From positions 9,866,501 to 9,930,500 of the forward strand of contig OY754470.1 in assembly GCA_963575645.1 (NCBI GenBank): a stretch of DNA of 64,000 nt. Direction: 5' to 3'. The position numbers were made by a program, and so were the translations under genes. The DNA is from Xanthostigma xanthostigma (taxonomy: Eukaryota; Arthropoda; Insecta; Raphidioptera; Raphidiidae). The number at the start of each line of letters is the position of its first letter. Within the stretch, counting starts at the first letter, position 1. The notes below the pieces were generated by a model that did no database searches, was not told the DNA's origin, and saw only the letters and a list, made by a program, of their open reading frames with translations. Shown here piece after piece: positions 58,735-64,000 of this stretch.

Positions 58735-59020
58735 ATGGATACCTCTGATCAAATAATAAATATGTCAATGACAGACAAGTCGTGGGATGATGTCAGTTTC
58801 ACAAAATCTTTTGATTATACGAACAATTACGGAAATATAAGTAACGCAAGTGATTTTAACGAAACGTTAAGTAATCAATTCATATTGCCGGTTTGGAGGC
58901 AAATAGTCTGGAGTTTACTTTTTACCGGGATGGTGGTTGTTGCCACGGGAGGCAACTGCATCGTCATTTGGATCGTTCTGGCTCACAAGCGCATGCGTAC
59001 TGTAACCAATTATTTTTTAG
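58735..59020 (+). CDS. TkR99D: Tachykinin receptor (TkR99D-like), coding exon 1
   Basis: This is the first coding exon of a G-protein-coupled receptor for tachykinin neuropeptides at the plasma membrane. The start has a good context (AAAATGG) and an in-frame stop just upstream. Residues 1-52 are the extracellular N-terminus with four N-glycosylation sites (N9, N34, N37, N42). [17 protein letters not shown] leads into TM1 (about 57-83), with Asn74 in ATGGN as the family-typical TM1 residue. [10 protein letters not shown] follows in the first intracellular loop. The WRQ..W and ATGGN wording favours the insect TkR99D type over TkR86C. The exon ends after one base of codon 96 at AG|GTAAGT. Confidence 0.93.
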
Positions 59021-59150
59021 GTAAGTCAGCTAATTTATTAACTATTCAAAATTAAAACCATTCAATTGATATGTTTGTGAACAGGAACACTGTGCACCAA
59101 TCTCTTTTCTGTAATTTTGGGGACCTTAATAATGATGTAATAGCTTATTG

Positions 59151-59452
59151 CAGGGGTGGGGAATCTTTTATACACCTACGTGCCAACTTTTTTCAAGAAT
59201 GTTTAATGCAGCTATAAAGTGCCGAGAAGCAACCAAATATATTAAACATAGATAAAAATGATAATTTTGATAATACATTGAGCGCCATGACACTTTTTCG
59301 TATTTGTTATTTGGTGATAGTCAATTGTTTTCGGCATCTAGCATATTTTTTGAGTATTTCGGTTGTGAACCTCAATCAATGCCGTGCCAACTGCCAACAA
59401 TAATCTGTCGCATGCCACCTGTGGCACGCGTCCAATAGGTTCGCCACCCCTG
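59151..59452. mobile_element. 302-bp hAT-type MITE in intron 1
   Basis: The ends are CAGGGGTGGGGAATC and, inverted, CAGGGGTGGCGAACC. Both arms have GTGCCAACT-type text (CGTGCCAACTTTTT and GCCGTGCCAACTGCC). The 8-bp flanks do not match, so the duplication is degraded or one end is rearranged. Confidence 0.75.
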
Positions 59453-59715
59453 CCCTGTATATCTAGTCTCGTAATATTACGACGGATGTAACAATACGTT
59501 TAAAGCGAGCCGTTTCACCATTACGCCGCATTAAGTATAAATTATATTTTTACACGCATCTCTTATGAAATAATTTTCATTTCATTTTCAAAATTTTTAA
59601 CAGTTGACTTTTGAGCAAACATCATTTCTAATAGGTTACAAAAAAAAAAACAACTGATAAACAGTGATTTGCTACAGAACTGATATATCGAGACCAGTTT
59701 TGTTTTACTTTATTG

Positions 59716-59797
59716 CACTAGTGCGTAAGAGGTCATTTTACACACGCCTGTATACATGCCTGTGAAGCAGTTATTTTATGAGAGGTAGTGCAATCTA
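59716..59797 (-). repeat. 90-bp short dispersed repeat, copy 3
   Basis: The inverse of the copies at 6720 and 34461: ATTGCACTAGTGCGTAAGAG through ATACATGCCTGTGAAGCAG to AGAGGTAGTGCAA. Confidence 0.6.
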
Positions 59798-60000
59798 CCG
59801 TTGTCTGCAATGTGATTTATAGACCATAATAACGATGTAAAATACTGTAAAACATCGATTACCGAGCTAATTGAGGTCACATATAGTTCTCATTGGTCCG
59901 TAACCTGTGTTAAACACGGTAAGGATAGCCTTTATCGCTTGTTGGAAAGTACGTAAATGATGCTCTTGCATGTAGTCATTAGGAATTAGATATCGTTTAA

Positions 60001-60403
60001 GAGTATTCGTCCCTGCAAATACCCCCTGCACCCTTCATCTCAAATCTCGCCTAAAAACGGTTCGCGCTTTCCCGACGCTATTTTTAAAGCTAGAGGGTTC
60101 TGGTAAACGCCAAATGAAAGACAAAGAATCGGACTACAGATCCTTCAGGCGAATTTTTTGAAAAAAAATTCCTGAAAAAACTTACAACCTTTTGAAAAAA
60201 AAAATAAGTTACGTAATATTTCACACGTAGGCGAAACTGTTTTTCAAAAAAATCGCCTGAAGGATCTGTAGTCTGATTCTTTGTCTTTCATTTGGCGTTT
60301 ATCAGAACCCTCTAGCTTTAAAAATAGTGTCGGGAGAGCGCGAACCGTTTTTGATTTGATTTGAGATGAAGAGTGCAGGGGGTGTTTGCAGGGACGAATA
60401 CTC
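60001..60403. mobile_element. 403-bp TTAA-flanked fold-back MITE
   Basis: GAGTATTCGTCCCTGCAAAT at the left is inverted at the right, with arms of about 160 bp. TTAA lies at 59997-60000 and 60404-60407. The target is like that of piggyBac elements, but the termini are not the usual CCY. Confidence 0.85.
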
Positions 60404-60904
60404 TTAACGTCAATCGATATAACGACAAACTCATACAATGATACACTCTAAATAACGACAACAATACGTCATCATTAAGCAATAAACAGTACCTGTTTGT
60501 TATGTTGTTGTTTTGTTGTCGGCATCATGCGTACCGAACATTCTAAGTAATTCGTTATTTTGTTTGTTGGGATTATCTTTCATATGTTCAACTCAACTGC
60601 TTATCGATAAGTTATCATATTCTTAGTTGCCCAGTTTTTCATTTGTAAATTTTATATATTATGAGTAAATACATATTATAGTAAAAAATATTAATGGATT
60701 ATTTCTTCTCTCCGTTTAACGATAACTCTCAATAGCGCCACAAAGTGGACAGTGTCTTGAGTGTCGCTATATAGAGTTTACACTGTATATTAATACTACC
60801 TGAAGTCTCACACAATTTCTCTTTGTGTTTTTCGATTGCATCACTTTAGATTTGGAATAGCCAATTTATATTCAACTCTCATTTTTCGATTTGTTTGATT
60901 TCAG

Positions 60905-61079
60905 TGAATCTATCAATCGCTGATACAATGGTATCAACCCTGAATGTAACGTTCAACTACATATATATGCTCAACGCCCATTGGCCGTTCGGAACGATTT
61001 ATTGCAAGATATCGCAATTCGTTGCTACCTTATCAATTTGTGCTTCGGTGTTCACTCTAATGGCAATCTCAATAGATAG
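60905..61079 (+). CDS. TkR99D: Tachykinin receptor (TkR99D-like), coding exon 2
   Basis: It continues the reading from exon 1 with a codon split after one base (Val96). VNLSIADTMVSTLNVTFNY is TM2, with Asp102 as the conserved TM2 acid. HWPFG and Cys129 (YCK, the disulfide cysteine at the top of TM3) follow, then SQFVATLSICASVFTLMA in TM3 and AISIDR, the first two residues of DRY. It ends after two bases of codon 154 at AG|GTAAGTG. The remaining exons (TM4-TM7, cytoplasmic tail) are not in the window, so about 154 residues of a protein usually several hundred long are seen. The lone differences from the remembered fly receptor are conservative. Confidence 0.93.
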
Positions 61080-61225
61080 GTAAGTGTTTACAGCTGATCT
61101 AATTAAACTGTAGAGTCGCATCGTCCGACACTAACATAGGTACTAGAGAATAATTGTCTCGGTTCGAATAAAGATAAAGCGCTCCGTTGACTTTGTCGTA
61201 CTGCACTGAAATCTATACTGCTACG

Positions 61226-62270
61226 AAACTGACAAAACTGTTCTTTGTCGGTGGTAAAAAATATTTATTTACAAAAATAAATGTCAACAAAACAAATTAA
61301 AAGTACGTCTCCACAACAATGCAAAAATGAAAATAAAATAAATGAATTCTAAGTAATAATAACACTATGTAAAAAGTATTGTAACAAAACTGTTCTAGTC
61401 CGTGGTGGAATTTATTTGTTTACAATAATAAACGTTTAACAAAACAGTAAAACACACAACGAAAGCGTACTTCTTTAACAGACAGTAGTAATAATTTAGA
61501 CGAGAATAATACATAAACAAAGGAAACAATTTCACCTTTGATTCACTCATAGCTCTCACTGCTATGACGGTTCACATCTACCGTTAACTAATATAATTGG
61601 CTCTCGCATGATGTGAAAAAAATCAGTTACCAATGCTATAAATATTGGAATGATAGTTTGATAGTTGTGTCACTGTGGTGTAATGTAACTCAGTCCGCCG
61701 CGATAGTGGAAAGATTCGGGGTTCGTATCCCGACGGTGACATTGTTTGGAAAAATATAAACTAATTTTTCTATGTTGATAGCGTTGTAACAATGGATATT
61801 TCTTAACAATTGTAGCAAACAGTAGTTAGTTACTCTGTAATATATAGTAATAATAATGTTAACAGAAACAAAACTAATAGTTCTAAATAATAAAATAGAA
61901 AACTAAGTAACAGAAGAATATAAAGTCCTAATTATGTACACAAAATATTTACAACACACAAATTCAACAAAGTTTATCGATTACACTTATTCACACTTGT
62001 ATATTAACTATATTCACACGACTATATTTACAAAGAGTTATTTATTTTAAACCAGATTTTATATAATTGCACTCAATGGTTTACACACACAAAAGTTTAT
62101 TTATCTTCACAGTATAACTGAATGATTTATGTCGCAACGCCAGAGCACATGAACAACTCACGAACAACTAACCAACTGACTGACTTGCCAACCACTCCGC
62201 TCGCAATTTATAGCTTCGTCCCCCGCCTATCGAATGTTTTGGAAGCATCTCAACCTTTTTACATGCATTG
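61226..62270 (-). repeat. LTR-like repeat, minus strand, copy 2
   Basis: The same family as 53677-54608. The head (ACTGTTCT..GTCGGTGGT..TTATTTATTTACAA) is present twice, at 61226 and 61389. It is interrupted by the tRNA-like repeat at 61525-61840, then resumes with TAATGTTAACAGAAACAAAA and ends with the TATA-containing block (TATAAATT on the minus strand, about 62207). It would fire antisense to the receptor if active. Confidence 0.5.
61525..61840 (+). repeat. tRNA-containing 310-bp repeat, plus strand
   Basis: A complete unit from AATTTCACCTTTGATTCACT to GTAGCAAACAGTAG, including the tRNA-like 72-mer (about 61668-61740). It differs from the 32239 copy at scattered positions. Confidence 0.85.
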
Positions 62271-62809
62271 CATTCTCCAGGCAATTATAAGTAGGTCGGT
62301 TTTTACCTGCTTTCCATTGTTGTTGTTGTGGTATGGAACATGCTATGGAGCCCATAGTCTTCCCAACAGGGGCGCGAAACAGTATATTTATATCACTGGA
62401 ACACATCATAATATAGAACGCTTATTTTTTTATCTATTTACAGTTCTCTATTTTTTTCGTGATCTATTTATTTCCACGCAGCACAACCGTTCACTGGTTA
62501 ACTGATTTGACTGTATTAACTGATTGACCCACTTCTTTGCTGCTGCTCCGCTTATGCTCTCGCATTCTGGGATATTCTCGAACATTTTAAAGCGTCGGTA
62601 CTCCTCCATGAGGTTCCGAAAACAATGTGCGTATTGTTGTCTCCTCGCTACAATACTATAGTATTTCCCGCCAACATAATATATACCTATCACGTGAACA
62701 GTACATGCTTAGTTAGGATGCAGAAAGTTTGTGATTGGTTCTTCTGTTGTGATGAGTATCGAGCCACCAATCAGATGCTTGCAGATGCTTTTCGGGTCTT
62801 GGAATACGG

Positions 62810-63038
62810 TATAATATACGGTGAATTTGATTTAAAATGCAATAGAGATATGAATTTTATTAATATGGTAGCTATGAAAATCATAAATTCATTAGAAAAA
62901 ATCGTTTCACATAAAACGCAACGTAGACCGGGCCTATATTGGATTTTGTGTGAAACGATTTTTATGTAGTAAATTAATGATTTTTGTAGCTAACTCATGT
63001 CGATATTGCATTTTGAATGAAGTTCACTGTATAAAACA
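62810..63038. mobile_element. Fold-back element
   Basis: TAAAATGCAATA, ATGATTTT and AAATCGTTTCACA pieces in the left arm are inverted in order in the right arm, with a turn at about 62918-62942. A 114-codon plus-strand frame runs through the left arm and is not supported as a gene. Confidence 0.7.
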
Positions 63039-63852
63039 GTAAGAAAATATATAGTCATTAGGCGAATTGATTTAATTTTAGTTTCCAACTTTTGTTTGTT
63101 TATATACTTTATCTTATTTATTGTCGCAAACATTTATTCAAAGAAAATACAACAGGAGACAGCTAGAAAATATATTACATATATACTAGTCTAAAACGCC
63201 TGTTGTAAATAAGAACAAAGAAAGAACATTGCATTGCCAGTGTCTGAATATTTTCTATTCGCAATAAATTATTATTTTATAATGAACTCTATAATTCATG
63301 CATACAAATAGCAAATGTCAGTTTTAGCTGGTATAATAACAACAGTGTTACGTTGCTTAGAGAACAATCTGATTTATTGACTAAATGAAAGGAAAAGAAA
63401 ACCAAACAAAAATATACTGTTAAAACAAAATGTCACAAAGGCAAGAGCATGAAAAAAACACTATATTTAAGAAACTATTTTTATTTGCATAAATCTGAGT
63501 CGAAAATGCTGGTGTTTCGAAATCACTTTTCGTATGTAATGTAGTATTTATACAGTGTTGTTCACGTCTCTTTATTTCATTTTAACATTTCCTCCAATGA
63601 GCACAAACAAACGTCTGTATTCGCTATGTGCAGCTGCTTGGAACGAAGGCGTTGAACGACAATGCGCACGTAGCGGCGAAAGATAGCAAACCTTCTGCTC
63701 GTGTACAATTGACATAAACCTAAGGTGAAAAATGACAGTTCGTAAATGCTGCATTATTAAATTATTGTAATAACTAATAATACATTAAAAAATAGTGATG
63801 TTAGCTTTTATTGTTTCTCAAAATATAAGCATAAGTTAATTCAAAGATAAAA
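63039..63852. other. No gene; possible promoter-proximal DNA
   Basis: AT-rich with a slightly GC-richer patch at 63630-63690. It would be the upstream region of the candidate exon at 63853. Confidence 0.3.
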
Positions 63853-63879
63853 ATGGATTTCCATCGTGAAAAAGCAGAA
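63853..63879 (+). CDS. Candidate 9-codon first exon, unknown gene
   Basis: AAAATGG context, then MDFHREKAE, ending exactly at a strong donor GTAAGTATC (phase 0). Readthrough would stop nine codons later. Nothing in nine residues identifies a product. A chance ATG near a chance donor is the main alternative. Confidence 0.25.
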
Positions 63880-64000
63880 GTAAGTATCATAACCTTAATT
63901 TTACATTGACAATAATGTTCCAAAAAAATTCATGTGAACACACTATGAAAATATATATTTCATATAAAATAAATATAAGAATAATGAAATTTAATAATTT

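Larger units (their letters stand above)
59021..60904 (+). other. Receptor intron 1 (phase 1, 1884 bp)
   Basis: The donor is GTAAGTCAG and the acceptor TTTGATTTCAG. It is filled with repeats: a hAT-type MITE, the 90-bp repeat and a TTAA-flanked fold-back. No alternative exon was recognised. Confidence 0.9.
61080..64000 (+). other. Receptor intron 2, open at window end
   Basis: The donor is GTAAGTGTTTAC. No segment resembling the following YVAI..P exon was found before 64000. The intron carries LTR-like and tRNA-like repeats and a fold-back element. The possible mini-exon at 63853 would lie within it or mark a nested gene. Confidence 0.7.

Noticed and set aside
62122..62505. 127-codon plus-strand frame in receptor intron 2
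   Set aside because: It falls in the LTR-like repeat, has no receptor-like transmembrane exon pattern, and its first half matches non-coding text at 54360-54490.
62625..62969. 114-codon plus-strand frame
   Set aside because: It is generated by the arms of a fold-back element, without motifs.

Overview
The window looks like AT-rich, repeat-dense nuclear DNA from an insect, most likely a moth or butterfly. The reasons are split genes with GT..AG introns, a tachykinin-type neuropeptide receptor closest to the insect TkR99D type, short Helitron-like elements (5' TC, 3' CTAG followed by T) of a kind common in Lepidoptera, and the dispersed repeat that opens CCGGTCAAGTGCGAG. No bacterial-style gene, rRNA, CRISPR array or convincing functional tRNA is visible. 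All family names are from memory; no database was searched.

Host coding content is concentrated at the right end. At 58735-59020 and 60905-61079 lie the first two coding exons of a tachykinin receptor GPCR. They join in frame to residue 154 (the D-R of the DRY motif), and the gene continues past the window. A tiny possible first exon of another transcript sits at 63853-63879.

The remaining DNA (about 1-57 kb) is a graveyard of transposable elements, many nested. Several have boundaries supported by terminal inverted repeats (TIRs) plus target-site duplications (TSDs) that can be read directly: hAT-type MITEs (8-bp TSDs at 13721, 15394 and 46651), Harbinger-type MITEs (TAA at 6997 and 27768), TA-flanked MITEs and a DD41D mariner relic (16406), TTAA-flanked elements (5528 and 60001), Helitron-like elements (4041, 9187, 22226, 24990, 34855), a LINE tail (29147-29402), LTR-like repeats (53677, 61226), Penelope-like inverted repeats, and dispersed families of about 0.3-0.6 kb.

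The most notable system is at 50679-53370. It has 265-bp TIRs and contains a two-exon gene for a FEN1/XPG-like nuclease with a C-terminal eight-cysteine domain, which I relate tentatively to the Academ superfamily. A second pattern is that three short elements (15394, 46651, and 51034 inside the nuclease transposon) each carry their own iterated hexamer or heptamer near both ends and none in the middle. This looks like subterminal transposase-binding arrays.
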